Positions 24,230-33,712 of a stretch of 64,000 bases of DNA are shown in pieces; position 1 is the stretch's first letter, and each line of letters opens with the position of its first letter. The notes beneath the pieces are model-generated. The model had not been told where the DNA came from. It saw only the letters and a list, made by a program, of their open reading frames with translations, and ran no database searches. This DNA comes from Hericium rajendrae (taxonomy: Eukaryota > Basidiomycota > Agaricomycetes > Russulales > Hericiaceae). The translations under genes were made by a program, and so were the position numbers. Location: NCBI GenBank assembly GCA_033439255.1, contig CM065885.1, positions 1,860,001-1,924,000 of the forward strand, written 5' to 3'.

Positions 24230-25763
24230 ATGGCATCTGATTCGCTGCGCGCTGAATCTCCCGACACGGCGACAGTCCCGACACAATTTCGACTGCCCCA
24301 TCATATAAATGTGGTTCTTGACACGGTCTTGAAGGGCGCTAAGAAGCGTAAGATGTGAGTAAGACTCCACCTATCTGCAGAGGATGAACAAAGTCATGTT
24401 ATGTGTGTACGGACTCGGAACAGACAAAGCAAAGACCAGAGCCTCGCGGAGGAACCTCAACCAGGCGATTACCTCAGTTATGGTCGCGCTTTCGCACGGT
24501 TAGGCCAGCCATTCACCAATATCTTCACGATCGTGGAGCAAGGATTGCGATACGAAAATCGGGACACTGATGACGAGGCTGATGATACTGGAAGTGGTGA
24601 TGTTAGGTGAGTCAATCGTTGAGTAATGCGTTGTGCTCATACCCATGGCTCACATGATATCGATAGGGACCAGCGACTGCTCAGCGACTGGGCTATTTTA
24701 TGCCAGATAATCCCAAAATTTCGAGATGAGATTATTGCAATTGCTGAGCAGCGGAAGCTGCGACTTAGTGTTTGCACACAAGTATGTGTCTCACACTACC
24801 GAGTCTGGGAAGGCTGAATATGCATTAATAGATCACATATGGCATTGAATGCCCGTGGTGATGATACTGGCAGTCTTAAGGATAGGATCGTTGGGTATGT
24901 TCATGAAGATGTCAGTGTGCCCCTCAATCCCCCGGTCCACCCTAGCGACCCGAACAAGAGCATCCGGGGATGGAGACACCCGTCGTTTGCAGCTCTCCTG
25001 ACTCCGATCGAGTTGGAGGCAACTGATGCGTATGTCGCTCATCTTCTCATTATATCCACAGACTGACAAAATCTTAGTACCTGGGCAGATGTGATATCGG
25101 GCCGCATCAAAATAACTGCTCATCAGTTGCCACGCTTTCTGTACCCTCGTGAATATGACAAAGATGACTTAGATTCTGGGTTGTTTCGTGGCCATGTCAT
25201 GCTGAGAGTACGTTCTAATAAGTTCTGCATTTTACTAACTGATGTAGCACTGTCTTGTAGGTCGCAAAACACATATATCGTGGACCATCAGCTGCGTTTA
25301 AAGCGCCAGGGTACAAGCGGGCTGGTCGACGCCCCAATTGCGAGATCATTCAAATGCGCAAGATGACGCCTCGCTCGCTCGCTTATGTTGCCATTCAGGT
25401 AAGATTTTGACGTCTTCCCATTTCCGCGTGGGTAACTGAACTTTCTATAGGCTCGCTTTGCTTTGTCTGATGTGCAGGAATGGCATACCATTGACCGCGA
25501 CTTCAACTACGAGACATTTTTCTGGAACCTCGTTGATCTTCTGAGCAGCGACGAGGGCAAGGAAATTCTTACATTCTACGACGAGTGAGTCACAGTCTCG
25601 TTGTACAGGCCCCAAATATTGACAGCAATACAGACAGGTCATCGGTTTGTTTGGCGAGGACTCCGCACGGCCAAGCAGCTCGCAGGATCCATCTTCATTC
25701 CAAATCCTCAAATCGCAGCGTGCGGAGAAGCGCGCTCGTCTTGATCCCTCAGCTAGCATTTAG
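24230..25763 (+). CDS. DUF6698-family protein, passenger in the Plavaka element
   Basis: Starts at the ATG at 24230; first exons 24230-24354 and 24424-24606, then further exons to a TAG at 25761-25763. Landmarks: GDYLSYGRAFARLGQPF, LLSDWAILCQIIPKFRDEI, KSIRGWRHPSFAALLTPIELEATDA, WADVISGRIKITAHQLPRFLYP, LDSGLFRGHVMLRVAKHIYRGPSAAF, MTPRSLAYVAIQARFALSDVQEW and a basic tail (QRAEKRARLDPSASI). These match DUF6698 proteins, abundant in mushroom genomes and of unknown function. Position between the element's ends argues that it is mobile-element cargo. Confidence 0.8.
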
Positions 25764-26389
25764 AAGTTGTAGTTCATGACTATCATTCTTACTCGGAGAT
25801 GTCATGTAGATGTCATGACTGTGATTTATTCCCAATGACTATGAATGTTTTCCTATCTCTGAAAACCTGATTGATGACCAAAATCGCGAGCGTGAACCCT
25901 GGTGCCCAGGCTGCTCACCGGCGTTTCGAAAGAATTATCAATGGTCATGCAGATTTCCAAAGTGTTATAATGCCATCTCGCATCTGTATTGGTATCACAA
26001 TCATGGCATGTATTGTAACGATGCTACAGGACATTCCAATGCCAGGCTGCCCATTGGCAACTTTGATGTGCGAGATGGGTCATTAACAAGCGCGATATCT
26101 CGACGAGTGATAGTATAACAGACGATCTGGGGCCGAACATGCAATTACTACAGGTGCGTTATCTAGACTGACAATGCTACCTTAGGACTGCCTTGCTTAG
26201 CCAGGAGATGTTGCGTTGTCAATACTAAACCACTTTTGTGAGCTTTGTAAGACATTTTGCGTGACGGCATTTACTGAATGTGCGTTATAATCCTGGGCGC
26301 CGATTTCTGCATAGCTCGGCAAGAGGTGGGCTTGGCGCCCTTTGTATTGCTCTGCAATGCTTTCCCTACAGGAAACTTTTTCGCCGATG
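25764..26389. other. Right subterminal region of Plavaka element, no gene
   Basis: No coding signal beyond the DUF6698 stop. Ends in the right inverted repeat (26375-26389, inverted CATCGGCGAAAAAGT). Confidence 0.7.
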
Positions 26390-26391
26390 GT

Positions 26392-26565
26392 GGTGCGATT
26401 GCGAGTTGTCTGCACTGGCAGTCCAGCCGGGCGTGTTATTGACGCGTTGTTTGGCTGTAATGAGGTCCATGCACCATTTACGGTCCACAGTTACTCTGAT
26501 ACTCAGCTGAGCACTCCGAAGCCTCTTTACTCTGACCACCACCCTGCCCGTCGACCAAATATCTA
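26392..26565 (+). promoter_or_regulatory. mago-side half of the MRG-mago divergent promoter, copy A
   Basis: Closely matches 56368-56602 (copy C) and more loosely 44065-44223 (copy B), including GGTCCATGCACCATTTACGG and ACTCTGACCACCACCCTG words. Separated from the MRG half by the Plavaka insertion. Confidence 0.7.
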
Positions 26566-26790
26566 ATGTCCAGTTACGACAAGGACCCATTCACCCGAGG
26601 TATGCATTTCCAACTCTCGTGTAACTAAATCACTCATTATTTTCATTAGGTACTAGTATGTGTATTGAACTACATCGTGGTATTCGTTCTGCAGTGCTCA
26701 CGGGCGCACGCGTCTCGCTTCTCCTGCAGCACCGGGCACTCTGTAAACACGGCCACGAGTTCCTCGTGTTCGAGTACTCGCATGGTCGAA
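26566..26790 (+). pseudogene. mago: mago nashi homologue, 5' part (copy A)
   Basis: ATG at 26566 reads MSSYDKDPFTR up to a GTATGC donor. The second exon contains KHGHEFLVFEYSHGR (about 26746-26790), matching the Mago signature (GHKGKFGHEFLEFE). Mago is the exon-junction-complex partner of Y14. Homology stops abruptly at about 26790, where a flavin-monooxygenase exon begins. The rest of this copy resumes at 30241. Confidence 0.75.
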
Positions 26791-28036
26791 GCCGTACCGC
26801 GGAAAGAAGGTTCTCGTTGTTCGCGCTTGGAATTCCGGTACAATTATCTCCTGTTGGTCATTCAATCGCGTTTACCCTGACTTCCCTGCGCTCAGCCCAT
26901 GACATCGCGCAAGTTCTGGCCGAGACAGGTGTCGACGTGATCATGTACGCCATCTTCTTTGCCAGTCATCACGCCGTTAATGATCTCACACGATACATCT
27001 TAGGCTGCAGAGGTCGTCGACGTTTGTCGTCTCGACCAAGGCCATTGTCGCGATGCTCAGTAGTGAGTCGCCGAGTCCTTTTTCTTTTATGCCCGTCCCG
27101 CCTCACTGAGCGTCTGCCCAGAGGCTTACCTAGAAAATAGCCCGCCTATAGAGGTCGCCGATTTTCTGAACGCCTCTATTCCTATTGCCATGGCCAAAAT
27201 GATCCAGCAGCGCGTGATCCCCGACATCGCGGCCACAATTGACAAGTGAGTCAATTCGTTTATCCATCTCTTATCTTTCTTACCCGCGGCGTGGCCGTAG
27301 AGAACTACACGAGAAGCTCCGAGGTGCTGGCTTCCAACTCAACATGGGCCCTGATGGCTCCGGGCTGATGCAGCTCTTCCTGCGTCGCGGCGGCGGATAT
27401 TATATCGGTACGTCATCCTCTGACATAGCTATCTTGCGTGCTGTATCCTCATCGGTATCCATTCCAGATGTCGGAGCCAGCACCATGATCGCGGAAGGCG
27501 AGATCGGACTGAAGTCTGGTACGGAGATCACGGAGTACACGGCCAATGGTGTCAAGCTTGCCGATGGCTCCGAGCTGGAGGCCGACGCTATCGTTTTTGT
27601 GACTGGGTACGTATCACGCCGCTCGCGTCGCGCGAGCATGTGTCCTTTCCTTCTGCGCTTTCGACGTGTCGCTGACCATCCTGGTCAGTGCAGGTTCGGC
27701 GATGCCCGCAGCCTCGCGCGTGATCTCTGCGGCGCCGATGTCGCAGACAAGCTGCATCCAGTGTGGGGCCTTGACGAGGAGAGCGAGCTGAGTAGCGTGT
27801 GGCGCTACTCGGGCCATCCTCGACTGCATTTTGCCGGCGGTGAGTCGTGCGCCCCATGTATCTGATTCCTTGCTTATGCCATTCCGTCAGGAAACTTCGC
27901 TTTGTCGCACTTCTATTCATACTACCTTGCGTTGCGTGCGTCGCTCTTGTCTGTTTCATTTTGGATGTTTGCTCATTATATTGTAGAGATCAAGGCGGAG
28001 GAGGACGGCGTGGCTCCTCAGCGGTATGCTCAGTAG
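26790..28036 (+). pseudogene. Flavin-containing monooxygenase, C-terminal half
   Basis: Starts inside the protein at YRGKKVLVVRAWNS (the NADPH-binding GxGxSG region, degenerate here), then HDIAQVLAETGVDV, QRSSTFVVSTKAIVAMLS, PPIEVADFLNASIP, GFQLNMGPDGSGLMQLFLRRGGGYYI, IGLKSGTEITEYTANGVKLADGSELEADAIVFVTGY, and KPVWGLDEEGE-like (LHPVWGLDEESELSSVWRYSGH). It ends EIKAEEDGVAPQRYAQ at a TAG at about 28036. Several introns are evident. The order and motifs match fungal FMO-like (dimethylaniline monooxygenase-type) enzymes. The FAD-binding N-terminal half is absent and the piece is fused into mago, so it is a 5'-truncated gene fragment. Confidence 0.8.
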
Positions 28037-29008
28037 ACGGCGCTAAGCTCTCCTGGATTCGATGTCTCGGATGGTCCTGTCGTACTCGTACCGTTTTGGG
28101 TGTCGTTGAGTATGTGGCCATTGCGTTCATAGCTTCTCACTTCTACCCACTTACTAGATGTGACGGGAATCGGCAGGAAATCCATGAATCGTTGAAGACC
28201 TCGTATGGCTATGCGAGACATACCGCGGCAGCGTGACGAGCTGCTTCTGCTCAGCTGTGAGCGACTGCTGCTTCACGGATCGAGCGCGCGGCGCTCCAGG
28301 TTGTATGTGGCCACCTCAACGTCGTCGACGGGTAGTACTGTACCTTCACGATCTGGGGCATCTGAAAGCGCGGGGCCGGACGGTGCGCTCCTTCCGCTGC
28401 GCGGCCTTCGCGGACGGCGGTGCCTGTTGCTGCGTATGTGTAGTGATCACTAACCGACTCATCGGGTGACTGCCTGCGGTTATAGAATGCTGAATAGGCC
28501 GGCGTATAGGCCTCGGGCTGCGCGCCCGTCAACGGCGATGATCGTTTCGACGGTGCGTCGCTGTCTGTCGACGCTATAGAACAGCTGACAACGAACATTG
28601 CGAACCATTTCCCACCATGTCCACTGCTTTAGTCACTGGCAATTTCGGGCTTTATGCTGCTCGTCGTCAAGACACCTCCCAACTCAGATGGCCCCGGTAC
28701 GCCGTACTATCTCTATAGCCTCCAGTTTCAGCTGTCTGCGAACAACGAAGCCCCCATGGACGGCACGGTGCGAGTCTACGCGGCAGCCTCTAGCCAGCCT
28801 CTTTCAGATGGCACTGTCGTGTTCATACTTAAAGGCGAAGGTGCATATCGCGCCTGAAATTGGCGGTGCCATCCTGGAGCCGATATACATAGATTGATAT
28901 TGAACAGTAACTTATCCATCGGCGTGTTGTTGACACGTTTGCCAGGCATTGATGATGGTCCACCAGCTGTGGCCCAAGATTCAAGTACTCATTAGTTGGT
29001 TTGTGTAT
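28037..29008. other. No recognisable gene
   Basis: Short overlapping frames on both strands (for example 28598-28251 minus and 28654-28857 plus) with no family I recognise and no convincing splice-linked structure. Probably derived from sequence carried with the monooxygenase fragment. Confidence 0.5.
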
Positions 29009-29474
29009 GGTGCGGGACACCTAGTCCCCGCTACTTTTGGACAGTGGCCAAATCGGCCCCGCCGGGAAAATTTTTCAAATATCACCTCGGATGAGGGCTA
29101 TTTCGATTCATAACGCACCTGCAAGCTGCCAGGATGCAGGCCGGCACCGATTCCAGCCGATTCTGGCACAATTCTGCATTTTGAAATGTTTTCCTCGAGT
29201 GGGTGAGCCCGTTAGGCGCCATCCCAATTAGGAAAGTAGCACGTGAATGTATACCATATATGGTATATGCTTACGTGGTGTGGCCAAATCCGGCCCCCCG
29301 GAAATATTATCTCCGTCACTTTTGAGCGCATGGACAAATGCTCTTGTGGGATTGTTCCTCCCCTCAAACGGAGTGTTTCTACAAGAGGGATAAGAAATCG
29401 GGCGAAAAGTCGCCTTCCTAATTGGGTCACCATTGGGTTGCACAAAAGTAGCGGTGACTAGATGTCCCGCACCA
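29009..29474. mobile_element. 466-bp MITE with TA target duplication
   Basis: Inverted repeats of about 32 bp (TGGTGCGGGACAC/TCTAGTC...CGCTACTTTTG) with two mismatches, flanked by TA at 29007-29008 and 29475-29476. Inside, a block starting GTGGCCAAATC.GGCCCC occurs twice in direct orientation (about 29044 and 29279), and a central palindrome ATACCATATATGGTAT lies at about 29252-29267. No gene. Sits between the monooxygenase fragment and the mago 3' part. Confidence 0.9.
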
Positions 29475-29479
29475 TAGTA

Positions 29480-30060
29480 GCATGGCCAGCGCTTAGCACT
29501 CGCTTAGTATAGGAAGCGCTGCGCTGTCGACCACGAGGCATCCTCAGCCTCTTTCGACACGCGCTCATTAGCACATCGTCGCAAACACTCGAGTGCCGCC
29601 CGCGGCGGCGGAGCCCTTGCTCGGCTTCGGAGTCCGTGGAAGTCAGTTTAAGAACACGAGCAGTTGATCAGAGAGATCAACTCATCATCTCTCTCTCAAG
29701 GTCTGCCTGTGGGAGACTAGGTTCGCGCGTGCTTAGAGTAGCTACAAATGCAGGCGAACGAACAGTCGTTCTCGTTCGTCATACTCATCGCCATGCTCGT
29801 GTATGAAGCCAAAATTGAAAACTGAATTCCCTACTGCTTTGGTCAAATCGCAGTCAAATCGCAGTCAGTTCGCAGTCAATGAGCGCACATAGTGAGGTCA
29901 GAGTGACTTCACGCAACCCAGAACGGGCAATCTACCATAAAAGGCCTTTGTTTGTTCGGACGCTGTGCCTGCACGTCTGAAAGTCATTCTGAGGGTTGGG
30001 AGCCTGCTCTCCGAGCAAGGGACTTTCCAACGTTACATACATCAGGAACTCAACCTCTCA
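29480..30060 (+). other. Segments resembling the leader of the NLR gene
   Basis: Around 29540-29600 (CCACGAGGCATCCTCAG, CACATCGTCGCAA) and 30034-30062 (GGAACTCAACCTCTCATACT) resemble, in order, 46489-46590 immediately upstream of the NACHT-WD40 start codon. The middle (29600-30030) is unrelated and contains a GTTGATC/GATCAAC palindrome near 29664 and a short tandem of the word AAATCGCAGTC near 29844. No gene. Confidence 0.55.
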
Positions 30061-30240
30061 TACTCAACTATGTAAGTACTGCCGGTGCCAGTGCAATGAC
30101 ATGCTGAACTGGAAGGAGAGCTTACGTACGATGCCTTTGCGTTGGAATAGCGCGCTAATTTATTTCGCCCGCATTTCCCATTCTCCTTGTCCTTATCGCC
30201 TCTGTTCGTCGAAAATTCTGTCTACGCGTGGTATTGATAG

Positions 30241-30690
30241 GGGTGGGACCACTGGTGGTGAAGAAGCTGAAGCGGATCGTCGAGCAGAGCGAAATCACCA
30301 AGTGCGTGTAGCAGCCATATTCCCGCCGCATGTCCGGTGTACTCATATCGATTTCAGGAAGCATAACACTAATTGACTAAAGAAGAACGTCGTGGCAAGC
30401 AGGAGGCCGAAATTCGTGTAGGCAATAACCATATTGCGTTGGAGGTAACTTACTTACACTTATTCTGTGAACGCGTCTACCTATTTTTCTCTCACGCGCC
30501 TGAGCAGACTGTGAAAATCAGCTCGTTGGTGGACATTCAAGACAGCGAGGATCCTGAAGGCCGTCGGCTTCTGGATCAGCGGTATCACTCCCAACGCAGT
30601 CGAAGGCCTCGAAGCCCTTACAGTACATCAAGCATTGTTTTCTATCTGGCTTGTATCGACCTGGGTTACCCGAAGGTCTGCTGTAAATAA
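30241..30690 (+). pseudogene. mago: mago nashi homologue, 3' part (copy A)
   Basis: Reads GPLVVKKLKRIVEQSEITK, then after an intron GKQEAEIRVGNNHIALE, then after another intron KISSLVDIQDSEDPEG. These match consecutive blocks of Mago ([48 protein letters not shown]). The end is degenerate. Separated from its 5' part (26566-26790) by about 3.4 kb of foreign sequence. Confidence 0.8.
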
Positions 30691-31037
30691 GGCTTCGGGC
30701 TCTGTCAAAACAGCTCCTGCGAAACACTCCGTAACGTTCTGTCCCTCTGTCGTCCTGCTGACAACCACTTCAGCGACAGGACCGCTTTGCCTTCCGCTCC
30801 TGTCTTCGCATTTCCCAAATCCATCGAGCTTCTCCGCATCACATTCAACTCCGAAGAGCGCGCATTTCACGCGAGCATTGTCCATGGCCACGGCGGTCTG
30901 AAGCCCTGTCAGTACCCACAGACGCATGTATCCCTGTTGCGCTTGTCCATTTCCGCTCATTCCCCCTGCTCCTCCCTATCTTTGGGTAGAGAGAGGCGGA
31001 TGGCGATAAGCCAGTGATAGTGTGTGCGGGTACCGAT
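30690..31037 (+). pseudogene. RSM10: Mitochondrial ribosomal protein uS10m fragment (copy A)
   Basis: Around 30830-30990 it reads LRITFNSEERAFHASIVHGHGGLKPCQYPQTH, then in another frame a V-A-L-V-H-F-R-S-like stretch, matching copy C (RRVMLDPEERDFHATVVHGRGSLKPFQHPQTHGIPVALVHFRS). Homology is ended by the gypsy insertion at 31038. Follows mago in the same orientation as in copy C. Confidence 0.7.
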
Positions 31038-31460
31038 TGTCACGGATCGCTCCATTTCTCTCCGCCTTCTTCTCTGCCATCAAGGCATCGCGTCGGTCAT
31101 GTGCTCCAGCAGCCCCATCACATGTTCACTTCCTCACATGACCTGGGGCTATCCTTCACCCATGCCCTTGTTCCCCTTTGGGACATCCTATTGTTCTCCC
31201 TCCTATTGTTCTCCTTTTGGCCACCATTGTTCTCACTCTATTGTTCGACCCGTTATGGTGTCCATTGTTCTTTTCCCATTGTCGTCCCAGTACTTATAGG
31301 CTCCCTGTCGCTCGCCTATTTCCCTAGATTGTCCATTTCGTCTGTACCGTACTGTACCTCCAATACAGGTCACTGCGCTGCTAGTCGCTCTCTGCTCTCT
31401 CACTCCCATCATCGCTGGTGACTTGGGTGGTTCTCTGCTGTCTACGACCGAGTCTTGACA
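31038..31460 (+). repeat. 5' LTR of gypsy copy 2
   Basis: 423 bp, TGTCACGG...TTGACA. Six ATTGTTC-type words at about 31190-31285; TTATA-like element near 31294. Confidence 0.95.
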
Positions 31461-31647
31461 CCTGGACAATCTCTCATACACCCGCCTCACCTCCCTACTA
31501 TCGCCCATCATACCTTTCTTCTTTGAACCCTTCACCGCCAACATCTTCACCGAATCCCGACATCCATTCCATCAACCTCATCTCCCCTTTCCCATCGCCA
31601 ACACCATCGAGGGCAGTGCACTCATCCCCCTCCTCCGCTATTGTGCT

Positions 31648-32013
31648 GTGAAGCGTTGGGAAGCCGAAGGAGTTTGGTTTCGATTGAGGTCGTGGAAACC
31701 ACGTGCAGGTGCTATCTCCATTGCCTTATACGTTCGAATTCGAGTTTCCTTTGACGTCGACTTGCAAGAATTCACGTTCGGTGCCTCGGATATCGCTTAT
31801 CACTGTCGCCAACCCAACCGAGGATCCCCTGCAAGTATCCTACCATCGACCTCATTCCCCTTTTGCACACTAGGTCTTTTCACCCCCGAACCCTCGCCTG
31901 AGCCTGTGTGGGCCAGAGAACGCCTCGGCCACCGATTCCTCAGAAACCCGTACTCGGACCCCCTGTACCCTCGTGCTCTTGGTCGTCGCCCAGTCGCGGC
32001 TGACTTCTTCTAG
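31648..32013 (+). CDS. Leader reading frame between 5' LTR and gag, gypsy copy 2
   Basis: A 121-residue open frame (MKRWEAEGVWFRLRSWKPRAG...) conserved in copy 1 at 8225-7860. No recognised domain. It may be the N-terminal part of the gag product or a separate leader peptide. Part of a fossil element. Confidence 0.5.
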   Translation: MKRWEAEGVWFRLRSWKPRAGAISIALYVRIRVSFDVDLQEFTFGASDIAYHCRQPNRGSPASILPSTSFPFCTLGLFTPEPSPEPVWARERLGHRFLRNPYSDPLYPRALGRRPVAADFF

Positions 32014-32699
32014 ACCTCACCATTGATCCCACCGACCCCCGTTTCCAGACCACAGAACCATACCCACTCGGCGTCTTTGCCTCGCTCGACGAATACTTCA
32101 TCTACACCCTTTCTGGCATCGTTCGAATAGACTTCGTCACTCCGGACGAGGACGACGACGATCCCGCACAGTGGTACTTCACTGATCGTGACGACCAGGC
32201 AGACCTCGAGCTTAACGACTTCGACGTCGCAGCTACAGAACACCGCCGCCAACACCCCGCTACCCCGCCACTTCCCACCGTTGCCCTTCCTAGTGCAGAT
32301 TCTCCCCCTGCTCGCACCACCCCACTTGTTGTTCCCCCAGGTATTACCTTCAACCCGGTAACCAACAACTACTACGCATACCGCTCCGACACCAATCGGC
32401 TTGTAGTCAGTTGGAGACCCAGCCTCGTAGAAGAAAGTGACCTGTGGTTTTGGCAGGCCAGTACCCTCTTCTTAACCACTGCAGAACTCGCACTCTCTCA
32501 AGCAGTTATAGAGAATCTTGCTCAGCAACAAGCTACCCGCCTCGATACCCTTCGGGCCCCACTACCACCACCTGTTTCGACGCCTACCCCAGTACCAGTC
32601 CCCTCACCTGCTCCACCCGTTGCCGCTGTTGCATCGACATCCACCGTCAACGTCAAACCAACCATTGCCACAGCTCCCCCTGTTCCGCCGCCCGACGAC

Positions 32700-33689
32700 A
32701 TGTCCAACCCCGAGATCGGCGTCAAACCTGCTCCCTTTGAGGGAGATCGTTCCAAGTCCAAGGAATTCCAGCTGCGTATTCGCTTATTCCTTCGTGCCAA
32801 CTCTGTCAGGTATAAAGAGGATACTGCCCAGATCTCCCTCTTCCTCGACCTCTGCCAGGGCCCTATTGCCGGCCAGTGGGCCACCCAGCGTGTCGAGGAG
32901 ATCCTTGAGGATGACGATCTTGTGGCTGCAGCCACATCTCCAGCCCATGTCCCTCGCTACGCCAACCTCGCTGCCCTTCGAACTCGCTTCAATTTGGACT
33001 TCTCCCCCCTTGACGACTCCAAGGACGCCTCCCATGCCATCCAGACCCTCCAGATGGGCACGCGCCCAGTAGTCGACTACATCACCGAGTTCGAGTCCTT
33101 CGCTCCTCGCACCGGCTACAACGATGTGGCCCTGATCGATTGGTTCCTGCATGGCCTCAACAGCGCCTTGCGAGATGATTGCCAGCGCAGCTACCCCACG
33201 CCCACCACCCTGGTTGAGTGGAAGGCAAGGGCCCGGGACAGGAATGCTGCCTACCTCATGCGCACCCGGTTCCAGAGTCCCCGCCCTACAACTGGGCGCG
33301 CCCCGGTGAGCACTCGCTCCCCTCAGTCCACATCTACTGGCCGATCCCGCACAGTTGCTGCTACAGGTGCCCCACTGCCCAAACTCTCGGAGCCTGACCG
33401 TGAGCGTCTCAGGCGTGAGGGTGGTTGCTTCCGCTGCCGCCAGAAGGGCCATGGCTTCCGCGACTGCCCCCTCAATGCCGACTCCAACCCCCGTGCCCCA
33501 ATCCCTCGTGTCCGAGCGCTAGAAACCGGCTCTGCCCCGGGAGTAGCTCCAGAAGATGCAGCCGCCGCCCTCGCTGTCCCCGCCATCAACAGGTCCATCG
33601 CCGACTTATCGTCGCAGTTGAAGGACTTGAGTGAGGAAGAAAGGGAAGAGGCAAAAGCTGCATTAAAGGATATGGTTGAGGGTTTTTAA
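32700..33689 (+). CDS. gag: gag of gypsy copy 2
   Basis: Open frame of about 330 residues from the first ATG (MSNPEIGVKPAPFEGDRSK), with gag-like coding upstream. CCHC knuckle CFRCRQKGHGFRDC near the C-terminus. Lies just before pol, which is in another frame, as usual for this family. Confidence 0.85.
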   Translation: MSNPEIGVKPAPFEGDRSKSKEFQLRIRLFLRANSVRYKEDTAQISLFLDLCQGPIAGQWATQRVEEILEDDDLVAAATSPAHVPRYANLAALRTRFNLDFSPLDDSKDASHAIQTLQMGTRPVVDYITEFESFAPRTGYNDVALIDWFLHGLNSALRDDCQRSYPTPTTLVEWKARARDRNAAYLMRTRFQSPRPTTGRAPVSTRSPQSTSTGRSRTVAATGAPLPKLSEPDRERLRREGGCFRCRQKGHGFRDCPLNADSNPRAPIPRVRALETGSAPGVAPEDAAAALAVPAINRSIADLSSQLKDLSEEEREEAKAALKDMVEGF

Positions 33690-33712
33690 AGCGCCCCCCG
33701 GTCACGTCGTCC

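Larger units (their letters stand above)
17880..26389. mobile_element. 8.5-kb Plavaka-type DNA transposon
   Basis: Short imperfect inverted ends, CATCTGCGAAAACGT on the left and CATCGGCGAAAAAGT on the right (inverted), flanked by duplicated GT (17878-17879 and 26390-26391). The empty site is visible in copy C around 56358-56370, where GCACTGCAGT runs straight into GGTGCGATTG. Contents: Plavaka transposase (-), a DUF6532-like gene (-) and a DUF6698 gene (+). The 2-bp duplication fits the CACTA-like relationship proposed for Plavaka. The transposase has an in-frame stop, so this copy is probably inactive. Confidence 0.88.

Noticed and set aside
28654-28857. Possible small gene (LQFQLSANNEAPMDGTVRVYAAASSQPLSDGTVVFILKG)
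   Set aside because: Peptide looks protein-like but I cannot link it to exons, a start context or a family; left as unassigned sequence.
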